9,055 bases of DNA from an uncultured Bacilli bacterium. Lineage in GTDB: Bacteria > Bacillota_I > Bacilli_A > RF39 > UBA660. The notes beneath the pieces were generated by a model, which saw nothing but the letters and a program-made list of their open reading frames with translations, ran no database searches and was not told the DNA's origin. Made by a program: the position numbers and the translations under genes. The stretch spans positions 1-9,055 of the forward strand of contig CAQBKK010000044.1 in NCBI GenBank assembly GCA_948760655.1. The letters are read 5' to 3'. Below are positions 1 to 5,990 of this stretch, one piece after another. Every line of letters starts with the position of its first letter. Positions within the stretch are counted from its first letter, which is position 1.

Positions 1-690
1 TTCACTTAATACTTCATGGATAAAAGTACTTGTATACAATTTTTTATTGTAAAGAAGGGCACAAGGTACCCCAATTGTAAGAACAGGAATATTAAAAGTT
101 TTTTGATTTATTTCTTTGGCAGCATTTAGTACACTTCCTGGAATAATTCCTGTATCGTTTATTTCTATGGCTTGGTTTAGGTATTCTTCTTTATTCGTTG
201 CTAAAGAGTCTATCATAATTATCATATTTGGTTTTATATTTTCTACTACCATTTTAATAAGTTCAAAGGAATTAATTCCCGTTTTATCCGTAACTGATGG
301 ATTAAATAAAGCAATTTTAGGTAGTGTTAAAAAATCGTGGTAATGATTTGTTGCAATTAATTTTTCAGTGACATAATAACCTAAAGCATCTGCATCTACC
401 GATTTATTTCCAAGTCCTACTACTAAAACTTTATTGGCGTTTTCATATTTTTTTAAAAAAAATTTTATTATTCTTTCTAGTTCTTTCGTTAAATAGTTTT
501 TTTTCGTGTGTAAGTGTTCATAAGGAAATTCCATTACTACATAGTCTCCTTCTTTATGATTTAGTGTTTTTTTATTTTCTTTTGTTACTATATAATGTGT
601 TGTTGTGCATGTTTTATTTTTCTTTTTTTCTAAAATATCTTTTTTTTCTATTTTATCTACCGCAGAGTCTAAAAATAATTTTGGTTTCAT
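1..690 (-). CDS. gpr: Germination protease GPR (spore protease, peptidase A25), 3' end cut off by the window edge
   Basis: GPR degrades the small acid-soluble proteins that coat DNA in spores, in the first minutes of germination. The visible 230 residues match the family: V-G-L-G-N at 91-95, the D-A-L-G block with Asp101, T-G-I-N at 137-140, M-I-D-S-L with Asp161, D-T-G-I-I-P-G-S at 179-186 and I-G-V-P at 206-209. Asp101 and Asp161 fall where the two catalytic aspartates lie in Bacillus GPR. ATG at 690 is the only sensible start; an AAGATGGTGA-like site precedes it. Oddities: the N-terminus is about 25-30 residues shorter than in Bacillus, with no clear R-T-D-L-A motif where the zymogen propeptide is normally cut, and the G-V-G-N-K block after P-G-S is replaced by V-L-N-A-A. 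The divergent rpsT neighbour is the arrangement known from Bacillus. Identity is firm; normal activation is not certain. Confidence 0.93.
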   Translation of the reverse strand, partial: MKPKLFLDSAVDKIEKKDILEKKKNKTCTTTHYIVTKENKKTLNHKEGDYVVMEFPYEHLHTKKNYLTKELERIIKFFLKKYENANKVLVVGLGNKSVDADALGYYVTEKLIATNHYHDFLTLPKIALFNPSVTDKTGINSFELIKMVVENIKPNMIIMIDSLATNKEEYLNQAIEINDTGIIPGSVLNAAKEINQKTFNIPVLTIGVPCALLYNKKLYTSTFIHEVLSE

Positions 691-715
691 TTTGTCACCA
701 TCTTTCTTCTATTTT

Positions 716-745
716 TATTATGAGACATATTTTTTTATTTATCAC
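716..745 (-). promoter_or_regulatory. Possible forespore (sigma-G/F-like) promoter for gpr
   Basis: Read on the minus strand, 722-716 is CATAATA, a perfect match to the CATWMTA -10 consensus of sigma-G. A TGATA-like -35 lies at 744-740, 17 bases upstream. Bacillus gpr is known to be transcribed by sigma-F and sigma-G. The -35 match is loose and the region is AT-rich, so chance is possible. Confidence 0.4.
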
Positions 746-766
746 ATAAAGTATTTACAAAGAAAC

Positions 767-795
767 TTGCAAAAATGCTTTTAGTTTGATAGAAT
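767..795 (+). promoter_or_regulatory. Sigma-A promoter of rpsT
   Basis: The -35 TTGCAA (767-772), a 17-base spacer and the -10 TAGAAT (790-795) are followed by the rpsT ribosome binding site. The -10 is preceded by TGA (787-789), giving an extended -10. Predicted transcription start is near 802, leaving a leader of about 23 bases, too short for a long autoregulatory structure. Confidence 0.65.
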
Positions 796-824
796 TGTTA
801 GTGAATTTAGGAAAGGAGATTTTT

Positions 825-1088
825 ATGCCTAATATTAAAAGTTCAAAAAAAGCTGTTAAAGTTATTGCAAAAAAAACAGATAATAATCATGAACTAAAAG
901 CTAGAGTTAAAAATCTAATAAAGAATTGTGATCTTGCTATTCATGCTGGAGACAAAGAAAAAGCTACTAGTTTATTTAATGAGATGAAAACAAATATTGA
1001 TCATGCAGTTAATAAAGGGTTAGTAAAATCTAATACTGCTGCTAGACAAAAATCTAGATTATCTAAAAAAATTAAAGAAATGAAGTAA
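825..1088 (+). CDS. rpsT: 30S ribosomal protein S20 (bS20)
   Basis: This primary 16S rRNA-binding protein of the small ribosomal subunit has 87 residues, the normal size. It begins M-P-N-I-K-S-S-K-K and is very rich in Lys, with the family blocks A-R-V-K-N-L-I-K, H-A-V-N-K-G-L-V-K and N-T-A-A-R-Q-K-S-R-L-S-K near the C-terminus. A longer reading from 786 is open, but ATG at 825 is chosen because it gives the canonical M-P-N-I-K start and sits 4 bases after a near-perfect GGAAAGGAGAT ribosome binding site (810-820). The gene is monocistronic: its own promoter lies upstream and an intrinsic terminator overlaps its stop codon. It diverges from gpr. Confidence 0.97.
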   Translation: MPNIKSSKKAVKVIAKKTDNNHELKARVKNLIKNCDLAIHAGDKEKATSLFNEMKTNIDHAVNKGLVKSNTAARQKSRLSKKIKEMK

Positions 1089-1117
1089 TATTAAAATTTT
1101 TCGTACTTCATTTTTTT
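1080..1117 (+). terminator. Intrinsic terminator of rpsT
   Basis: ATGAAGTA (1080-1087) pairs perfectly with TACTTCAT (1104-1111) and is followed by a run of T to 1117. The left arm contains most of the rpsT stop codon, so termination is packed against the reading frame. Confidence 0.8.
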
Positions 1118-1118
1118 A

Positions 1119-1127
1119 TGGTAAAAT
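1119..1127 (+). promoter_or_regulatory. Weak extended -10 candidate for the transglutaminase-like gene
   Basis: TGGTAAAAT (1119-1127) matches an extended -10 (TGnTATAAT) at all but one position and lies just after the rpsT terminator. No good -35 is seen, and the predicted start (about 1134) falls inside the ribosome binding site AAAAGGTGAT (1131-1140). The gene may instead depend on read-through or another sigma factor. Confidence 0.3.
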
Positions 1128-1145
1128 TAGAAAAGGTGATGTATT

Positions 1146-2099
1146 TTGAAATTTATAAAAAAAATGATTGTTCCTCTTTTTTGTTTAGGTCTTTTAGGAT
1201 TTACAATTTTTCATTTAGATACTATTACTGATAAAATTGCTGAGACACTCGAAAAAAATCCAAGGGTTGTTTTAGAAAATAGTAATTCTTATAAAAAGGA
1301 CGATGATTTTGTTTTTGTTCAAAATACTAGTGATTTTGTGCCTTTGAGTTATAATGATTTGTTAAATATTTATTATACGATTACAAATAATGGATTTAAT
1401 ACTTTTACTTTTTATTGTCCAAGTGAATACAAAGATTGTTTAAATGATGTGGAAAAAATTAGTAATGATCCTGAAACACTTACAAATATTAATAATTTTG
1501 TACATCCTTATAATGGTTTTTCTAATGTAAGAACGGTGATTTCAGAGTCTGGTGAAATTAATATAACAATTAATTATTTGTATACGGAGGAAGAAATTTT
1601 AAAAATTAATGCCAAAGTAGATGAAATTTATGAAGAAATTATAAATGATTCGATGGATGCGTATGAAAAAATTAAAACGATTCATGATTATATTATTAAT
1701 CATACAAAATACGATGTAGAAAGAAATGCAAGTGATGTATCACAATTTACTTCTTATAAAGCTTATGGCCCTCTTTTAGAAGGTTATGCTACTTGTAACG
1801 GGTATACGGATGCTATGGCTCTCTTCTTAACAAAAATGGGAATCAAAAATTTTAAAGTTGCCACTGAACTTATGCAAACCGATGCTTCTGGACATGTCTG
1901 GAATGCTCTTTATTTGAATGATAAGTGGCTTCATTTAGATCTTACATGGGATGACCCTGTAAGTGATGATGGAAAGGATTATTTACAACATAAGTATTTT
2001 TTAATTAGTTCGGAAGATTTAGAAAAAGCAGATGTTGGAGAAGTAATCGTAAAAGATCACCTATTCAACAAAAGAATTTATCCAGAATTAAAAAAGTAA
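1146..2099 (+). CDS. Membrane-anchored transglutaminase-like protein
   Basis: The protein has 317 residues. Residues 1-22 are a positively charged start (M-K-F-I-K-K) followed by a hydrophobic helix with no lipobox, so it is probably anchored with the rest outside the cell. The C-terminal half is a transglutaminase-core domain: a helix with I-H-D-Y-I-I-N-H-T-K-Y-D (179-190), then Cys217 in G-Y-A-T-C-N-G-Y, His250 in S-G-H-V-W-N-A and Asp265 in L-H-L-D-L-T-W-D-D-P, the expected Cys-His-Asp triad. Such domains act as proteases, amidases or cross-linkers; the substrate cannot be told here. The start is TTG at 1146 because AAAAGGTGAT ends 5 bases before it; the in-frame ATG at 1164 would be too far from that site and would remove the Lys-rich start. 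It converges with miaA and is not obviously linked in function to its neighbours. Confidence 0.85.
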   Translation: MKFIKKMIVPLFCLGLLGFTIFHLDTITDKIAETLEKNPRVVLENSNSYKKDDDFVFVQNTSDFVPLSYNDLLNIYYTITNNGFNTFTFYCPSEYKDCLNDVEKISNDPETLTNINNFVHPYNGFSNVRTVISESGEINITINYLYTEEEILKINAKVDEIYEEIINDSMDAYEKIKTIHDYIINHTKYDVERNASDVSQFTSYKAYGPLLEGYATCNGYTDAMALFLTKMGIKNFKVATELMQTDASGHVWNALYLNDKWLHLDLTWDDPVSDDGKDYLQHKYFLISSEDLEKADVGEVIVKDHLFNKRIYPELKK

Positions 2100-2124
2100 T
2101 GTAAAAAAATTAAACATTACTTTT
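2092..2124. terminator. Bidirectional terminator between the transglutaminase-like gene and miaA
   Basis: AAAAGTAATGT (2092-2102) and ACATTACTTTT (2114-2124) form an 11-bp perfect stem with an 11-base loop. The A-rich left side and T-rich right side supply U-tracts in both directions. The stop codons of both convergent genes (ending at 2099 on +, 2117-2119 on -) lie inside the arms. Confidence 0.8.
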
Positions 2125-3004
2125 CTTTTGGGTTGTTTTCAATGTATTTTACTACTTCTTTTATCGTATTGGAAAAATTGTCATAATCTACATGAAACCA
2201 CTCTATGTTCATTTGATTTTCAAACCAAGTATATTGACGTTTGGCATAATTCCTTGAATTTTTCTTGCATTCTTCTACTACATTTACAAGAGTTTTTTTA
2301 TTTTCAAAGAAGGAATATAATTCTTTATATCCTATTCCCGTCATTAATGGCTTTGTTTTTAAGTTTTGTAAATAAAAAGGTTTTACTTCATCTATAAGAG
2401 GCACAAGCATTTTATCAAATCGGTCATTTATCTTTTCATAGAGTATTTCTCTATCTGTTGTAAGACCAATGAAGTATACATCTTCATATACTAATTTAAA
2501 TTCTTCATCTGTTGGTGTCCAGCCAGATTCTAACTTGGTCAGTAAACGCATCATTCGATTCCTATTTTTATTGTCATAAACAAAACCACTTTCAAAAGAT
2601 TCTATTCTACTTTCTAATTCTTCATTGGTTAATGATTCATAGTAGGTATTATATTCATCTAGTTCGCATTCAAATTCATAGTTATAAAGAACTGCTTTTA
2701 AATAGTAGCCAGTTCCTCCAACAAAGATGGGAATTTTATTTTTATTTTTAATCTCCTGAATACATTTTCTAGCGTCTTTTTGGTAATCAAAGACGGTATA
2801 ATTTTCTGTAACGTCCTTCATGCTCAGAAGGTGATGGGGAATGTGTTCCATTTCTTCTTTTGTTGCTTTCGCAGTTCCTATATCTAACCCTTTGTAAATT
2901 TGCATAGAATCTGCATTGATAATCTCGCCATTGTATATTTTGGCAAGTTCAATACTTAAGCGAGTTTTTCCAACACCTGTTGGACCGACGATTGCTAAAA
3001 TCAT
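2117..3004 (-). CDS. miaA: tRNA dimethylallyltransferase MiaA
   Basis: MiaA transfers a dimethylallyl group to N6 of A37 in tRNAs that read codons beginning with U. The 295-residue protein carries the P-loop G-P-T-G-V-G-K-T (7-14), N-A-D-S-M-Q-I-Y-K-G-L-D-I-G-T-A-K (30-46) with the expected Asp32, H-H-L-L (57-60), V-G-G-T-G-Y-Y-L (95-102), G-I-G-Y-K-E (223-228) and R-N-Y-A-K-R-Q-Y-T-W-F (251-261). It is slightly shorter than the usual 305-315 residues. ATG at 3004 is preceded by AAGGAG about 8 bases upstream. The genes 3822-4442, 3102-3758 and miaA run in the same direction, 63 and 97 bases apart, so partial co-transcription is possible. Its stop lies in the shared bidirectional terminator. 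Confidence 0.96.
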   Translation of the reverse strand: MILAIVGPTGVGKTRLSIELAKIYNGEIINADSMQIYKGLDIGTAKATKEEMEHIPHHLLSMKDVTENYTVFDYQKDARKCIQEIKNKNKIPIFVGGTGYYLKAVLYNYEFECELDEYNTYYESLTNEELESRIESFESGFVYDNKNRNRMMRLLTKLESGWTPTDEEFKLVYEDVYFIGLTTDREILYEKINDRFDKMLVPLIDEVKPFYLQNLKTKPLMTGIGYKELYSFFENKKTLVNVVEECKKNSRNYAKRQYTWFENQMNIEWFHVDYDNFSNTIKEVVKYIENNPKEK

Positions 3005-3048
3005 TCTACTTTCTCCTTATTCTTTATTTCTTCTACTATTTTATTACC

Positions 3049-3057
3049 ATATTAGCA
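3049..3057 (-). promoter_or_regulatory. Weak candidate promoter for miaA
   Basis: On the minus strand 3057-3049 reads TGCTAATAT, an extended -10 with four of six hexamer matches. No convincing -35 is present. A 6-bp inverted repeat (TTAGCA 3052-3057, TGCTAA 3085-3090) overlaps it. miaA may instead be read from the upstream gene. Confidence 0.25.
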
Positions 3058-3101
3058 ATTGGGCTATTTTATTTTTGGCTTATCTGCTAACGCCATCCAT
3101 T

Positions 3102-3758
3102 TTAATCTAACCCACCATTTATTCTATTTCTTTTTCTTGTATATTCTTCTAAATAAATTTCAAAAGATTGGGTGTCTATACCATCTTTTGCAAGACTCTC
3201 TCTTTCTTGCATTCCCCATTTGCCTTTCTTATATTTTTTTATATATTCATCCATCTTTTCTCCATATTTAGTTAATTTTTCGAAAAGTTTTTCTAAATCT
3301 TCTCCACTTCTTATGTTTTCTTGATTATTTTTTAAAAAATGAAGTTGTAATGAAGCTATATTTAAAATTCTTTTTACAGCTTGATAATCAGTAGTTCCTG
3401 TTGCCCAGCTATAATAAAGGCCAAGCAGTATAGGAACTACATAAAAGGAATACAAATTTATTGGTTGCATAAAGATTTCTATAAAATTTTGAATTGTCAA
3501 ATTTTCTAATGTAGAAAAAATGGCTCCTCCTATAGATAGAGCAAATCCCGCTCCCAGTGATATAGTTGGTATAGTAAACATTAATTTAGCGTACGATTTT
3601 CTCTGTGCTTCCCATTCTTCTATTTTCTTTTCTAATTTTTTTATTTCTTCATAAAACACAAAATTATCTAGTGTATTTTCAGTTGTTTTTTCTGTATTTA
3701 AAACACTATTATGATTTTCTAAATTCATTACTGTACTTGGCTGCTGTAAATTTTCCAT
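3102..3758 (-). CDS. Unrecognised membrane protein with coiled coil and two hydrophobic segments
   Basis: I do not recognise a family for this 218-residue protein. It has a polar, Asn/Thr-rich N-terminus (1-33), a charged heptad-like helix at 36-56 (E-E-I-K-K-L-E-K-K-I-E-E-W-E), a hydrophobic segment at about 58-82 with several Gly, a second at about 98-118, and a long Lys/Glu-rich C-terminal part (about 140-218) that looks helical and cytoplasmic. No signal peptide, metal motif or catalytic signature is visible. ATG at 3758 is preceded only by a purine-rich AAGAAGAAAG, a weaker ribosome binding site than those of its neighbours. It has its own good promoter just after the NUDIX stop codon. 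The strong hydrophobic pattern and steady reading frame support a real gene rather than a chance reading frame. Confidence 0.75.
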   Translation of the reverse strand: MENLQQPSTVMNLENHNSVLNTEKTTENTLDNFVFYEEIKKLEKKIEEWEAQRKSYAKLMFTIPTISLGAGFALSIGGAIFSTLENLTIQNFIEIFMQPINLYSFYVVPILLGLYYSWATGTTDYQAVKRILNIASLQLHFLKNNQENIRSGEDLEKLFEKLTKYGEKMDEYIKKYKKGKWGMQERESLAKDGIDTQSFEIYLEEYTRKRNRINGGLD

Positions 3759-3789
3759 TTTTCTTTCTTCTTTCTAAAAAAACAATCCT

Positions 3790-3818
3790 ATTCTAGCATT
3801 AAACTTAATTTATTACAA
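3790..3818 (-). promoter_or_regulatory. Sigma-A promoter of the 3102-3758 gene
   Basis: On the minus strand, TTGTAA (3818-3813), a 17-base spacer and TAGAAT (3795-3790) form a promoter; TGC just before the -10 makes it extended. It lies in the 63-base gap after the NUDIX stop, so the membrane-protein gene can be expressed independently. Confidence 0.6.
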
Positions 3819-3821
3819 TTT

Positions 3822-4442
3822 TTACTGAATTAGATCGCAGATAAATTTTAAAACTTCCCCGTATTTTTCAATGGCTGTTTCTCCTGGATTTACCAAAAAG
3901 TCATCAAAGATTATTAAAATGTCTTCTGTTTTTAATTTCCCCTTTTCTTTGAAACATTTTTTAGCCATTGTTTCTCCTCTTTCTTTTTCTATTATGTCTA
4001 ATGCCTTTTTAGCGTTTATTTTTACAATTCCATTTAGCTCTTCTTCTTGGTAATTAAACTCGTCTAGGTTCCCTGCAAATTCACAGCAATAAACGTTTGC
4101 AAAAGCTCGATCTTTAAAAGTACTGCCATCTGGTTCTTCTCTATCCATAATGAATTTTACAACATTAATTAATTCTGCTTTCGTATAATCAATTTCATAT
4201 CCTATCTCTTCTTTTATTTCTCGTCCAAAAGCCTCAGGCACTGATTCTCCAGCTTGTACATGCCCTGATGCTGTAGTATATAGTTTATTCTTGTCTTTTC
4301 TAATTTGAAAATAAATGTTTCCTTCTTTGTCATACAACCAACAATGCACTGTTTTATGCCATAAAGCGTCTCTGTGAACAACACTTCTTTCTTCTTTTCC
4401 TAAATGATTGCCTTCCTCATCGTAAATATCTAAATATTCCAT
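3822..4442 (-). CDS. NUDIX hydrolase, Idi/YfcD-like
   Basis: NUDIX enzymes cleave nucleoside-diphosphate-linked compounds or rearrange isopentenyl diphosphate. The Nudix box lies at residues 60-82: G60-x5-E66-x7-R74-E75-I76-x-E78-E79-x-G81, with every key residue present. The N-terminus (E-Y-L-D-I-Y-D-E-E-G-N, then H-R-D-A-L-W-H-K-T-V-H-C-W) is the pattern of Idi/YfcD-type NUDIX proteins. The protein has 206 residues, with an extra C-terminal helical part after about 150. The type-1 isopentenyl isomerase active-site cysteine context is not clear, so a hydrolase is more likely than a true isomerase; the substrate is unknown. ATG at 4442 has AAGAAGG 8 bases upstream. It diverges from mscL across a 77-base gap holding both promoters. 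Confidence 0.9.
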   Translation of the reverse strand: MEYLDIYDEEGNHLGKEERSVVHRDALWHKTVHCWLYDKEGNIYFQIRKDKNKLYTTASGHVQAGESVPEAFGREIKEEIGYEIDYTKAELINVVKFIMDREEPDGSTFKDRAFANVYCCEFAGNLDEFNYQEEELNGIVKINAKKALDIIEKERGETMAKKCFKEKGKLKTEDILIIFDDFLVNPGETAIEKYGEVLKFICDLIQ

Positions 4443-4466
4443 AAAAAAAACCTTCTTTCATTTTTT

Positions 4467-4475
4467 ATTATAGCA
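4467..4475 (-). promoter_or_regulatory. Extended -10 promoter of the NUDIX gene
   Basis: On the minus strand 4475-4467 reads TGCTATAAT, a perfect extended -10. No clear -35 is seen at the right distance, which extended -10 promoters tolerate. The start would fall near 4460, just upstream of the ribosome binding site at 4457-4451. Confidence 0.55.
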
Positions 4476-4490
4476 AACAAAAATACTCCA

Positions 4491-4499
4491 TGCTATACT
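4491..4499 (+). promoter_or_regulatory. Extended -10 promoter of mscL
   Basis: TGCTATACT (4491-4499) is an extended -10 with five of six hexamer matches. The -35 position (TAGCAA, 4471-4476) is weak and overlaps the -10 of the opposite NUDIX promoter, so the two divergent promoters probably compete for polymerase. The start would fall near 4506, just before the ribosome binding site. Confidence 0.5.
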
Positions 4500-4519
4500 A
4501 TTTTTATTGGAGGAAGTTT

Positions 4520-4960
4520 ATGTTAAAAGAATTTAAAGCGTTTATCTCAAGAGGGAATGTTGTTGATTTAGCTGTTGGTGTTATTGTAGGAGGAGCTTTT
4601 GGCAAGATTGTCACTTCTTTAGTGAATGATATTTTAATGCCTATTATTGGCATCCTTTTAGGGGGCATTGATTTTACAAATTTAACAATTACTATCAAGG
4701 ATGCAACAATCACATATGGATTGTTTATTCAAAATGTGATAGATTTTCTAATTGTTGCTTTTTGTGTTTTTCTTTTTGTTAAAGTCATTAATAATCTTTC
4801 TAAATTAGGGCATAAATCTGATAAGAAAAAAGATAATGTGCGTGAACAAGTTGTTGAAACTGAACTCTCTATTCTAAAAGAGATTCGTGATGAATTAACG
4901 AAACAAAATAAAAAAGCTACTCTTTCAAAAATGAATATGAAGCCAAAAAAAGAATCGTAA
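4520..4960 (+). CDS. mscL: Large-conductance mechanosensitive channel MscL
   Basis: MscL is a homopentameric inner-membrane pore that opens under membrane tension to release solutes during hypo-osmotic shock. This 146-residue protein has the N-terminal amphipathic helix ([13 protein letters not shown]), TM1 at about 14-48 with the conserved [18 protein letters not shown], a short external loop (T-N-L-T-I-T-I), TM2 at about 66-92 and the cytoplasmic helix around 113-126 ([14 protein letters not shown]). A longer frame from 4490 is open, but ATG at 4520 gives the canonical start and follows TTGGAGGAAG (4507-4516). The tail past 130 is a short Lys-rich extension. It is monocistronic. Confidence 0.96.
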   Translation: MLKEFKAFISRGNVVDLAVGVIVGGAFGKIVTSLVNDILMPIIGILLGGIDFTNLTITIKDATITYGLFIQNVIDFLIVAFCVFLFVKVINNLSKLGHKSDKKKDNVREQVVETELSILKEIRDELTKQNKKATLSKMNMKPKKES

Positions 4961-4976
4961 ATGATTTCTTTTTTAT
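4945..4976. terminator. Terminator after mscL, probably bidirectional
   Basis: AAAAGAATC (4948-4956) pairs with GATTTCTTTT (4963-4972) with one bulged base. T-rich sequence follows on the plus strand and a run of seven A (4945-4951) gives a U-tract on the minus strand, so it can also stop transcription of the convergent gene ending at 5010. The stem is AU-rich and weak. Confidence 0.5.
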
Positions 4977-5009
4977 TTGTTTTTTTGATAAAAATATATT
5001 AAAAGTTGT

Positions 5010-5903
5010 TTAGCCTTTTTTTCTAAAGTATTTCATTTCTTGCTTTTCCTCTAAATCTATTCCTGTATCATAAGATATATTGGGAAAATAGTTTTTTAAA
5101 TGTTCTAAATTTTTATTTCCATATAAGTATTTATTACATTCTTCTATAGCAATGGTTGCCTTTTCTATACTGCTTAGATATAAGTCTAAGGCACTTTTGT
5201 TAGAAAATTTACCCGTTACAGGATGTTGCCAAGACTTGTGCGACTCATTAGCTATTTCCTCTGTAGTAAGATTGTTTTGTTTTAAATATCTTCTGTAACT
5301 CACCACGAATTCACATAATTTTTGGTTGTTGAATGGTGAGTTTTTTAGACAAATTTCACACATTAGTATAACTAGTAAAGTTTTTTGATAGTTTCTTGCT
5401 CCATGTTTTAAATTATACGTTTCTAAATAAAGGGCATCTAATACTCGTTTGCATTCATCAGGAGCTAAAGTAAAGTACTTCGTTATTTTTAAATCTAAAA
5501 TGGATTCATTTAATCTTTTTTTTACATAATAAGCATTTAAATAACTTTCTACTAAAGTGTGGCAACTTACAAATTGTCCTTTTACACTATGTGTTCCTTT
5601 TTCAAGGTAATAAACATAGGGATGAATAGCAGTATCTAAAAAGTAATGACATATATGACCATATAACATAGATACAATAGAAGGATTTTCCATTTGTTTT
5701 TCTATTTTTACTTTTCTTAAGAAATTTAGCAAAAACTCTTGGGTTTTTGTATTATGGGTTAAATAGTTATAAAGAGATAAATCAATTCCATGAGAAAACG
5801 TAGTCATTAATTTGCTGTCTATCTCTGTGTTTAGAATTTTTGCTTCTTCTAATTTATTATAGGTTTCAAGTGCCATTTGGGCATGTGTTATGTATGAGGC
5901 CAT
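5010..5903 (-). CDS. Zinc-dependent phospholipase C family protein
   Basis: This 297-residue protein fits the zinc-dependent phospholipase C / S1-P1 nuclease-like fold. Histidines and acids are spaced as metal ligands: H7 in I-T-H-A-Q, H38 and D41 in S-H-G-I-D, H83, H86, D90 and H94 in G-H-I-C-H-Y-F-L-D-T-A-I-H-P, then H115 and E119 in C-H-T-L-V-E. No signal peptide is visible, so unlike secreted clostridial phospholipases it appears intracellular; genes of this type are common in gut Firmicutes and their substrate is generally unknown. The frame is open upstream to 5960, but ATG at 5903 is chosen because AAAAGGAG precedes it by about 8 bases and because M-A-S-Y-I-T-H-A is the usual family start. 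The upstream part overlaps the promoter. Confidence 0.85.
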   Translation of the reverse strand: MASYITHAQMALETYNKLEEAKILNTEIDSKLMTTFSHGIDLSLYNYLTHNTKTQEFLLNFLRKVKIEKQMENPSIVSMLYGHICHYFLDTAIHPYVYYLEKGTHSVKGQFVSCHTLVESYLNAYYVKKRLNESILDLKITKYFTLAPDECKRVLDALYLETYNLKHGARNYQKTLLVILMCEICLKNSPFNNQKLCEFVVSYRRYLKQNNLTTEEIANESHKSWQHPVTGKFSNKSALDLYLSSIEKATIAIEECNKYLYGNKNLEHLKNYFPNISYDTGIDLEEKQEMKYFRKKG

Positions 5904-5924
5904 TTTTTTTCTCCTTTTGTATTT

Positions 5925-5953
5925 ATTAAAAATTATTTGTTTTTTGATGTCAA
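5925..5953 (-). promoter_or_regulatory. Sigma-A promoter of the zinc-dependent phospholipase-like gene
   Basis: On the minus strand, a perfect -35 TTGACA (5953-5948), a 17-base spacer and TTTAAT (5930-5925, five of six) form the promoter. The start falls near 5918, directly before the AAAAGGAG site, so the leader is only about 15 bases. Confidence 0.6.
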
Positions 5954-5990
5954 GTAACAAATTATATTAAATTTTCATCTGTATTTGCTA

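Noticed and set aside
564..749. Plus-strand 61-residue reading frame opposite gpr
   Set aside because: It lies antisense to the gpr start, is nearly all Phe/Leu/Tyr and has no initiation signal.
2128..2751. Plus-strand reading frames opposite miaA, and similar ones opposite other genes
   Set aside because: They mirror well-supported genes on the other strand, lack ribosome binding sites and give low-complexity Phe/Leu/Tyr-rich proteins.
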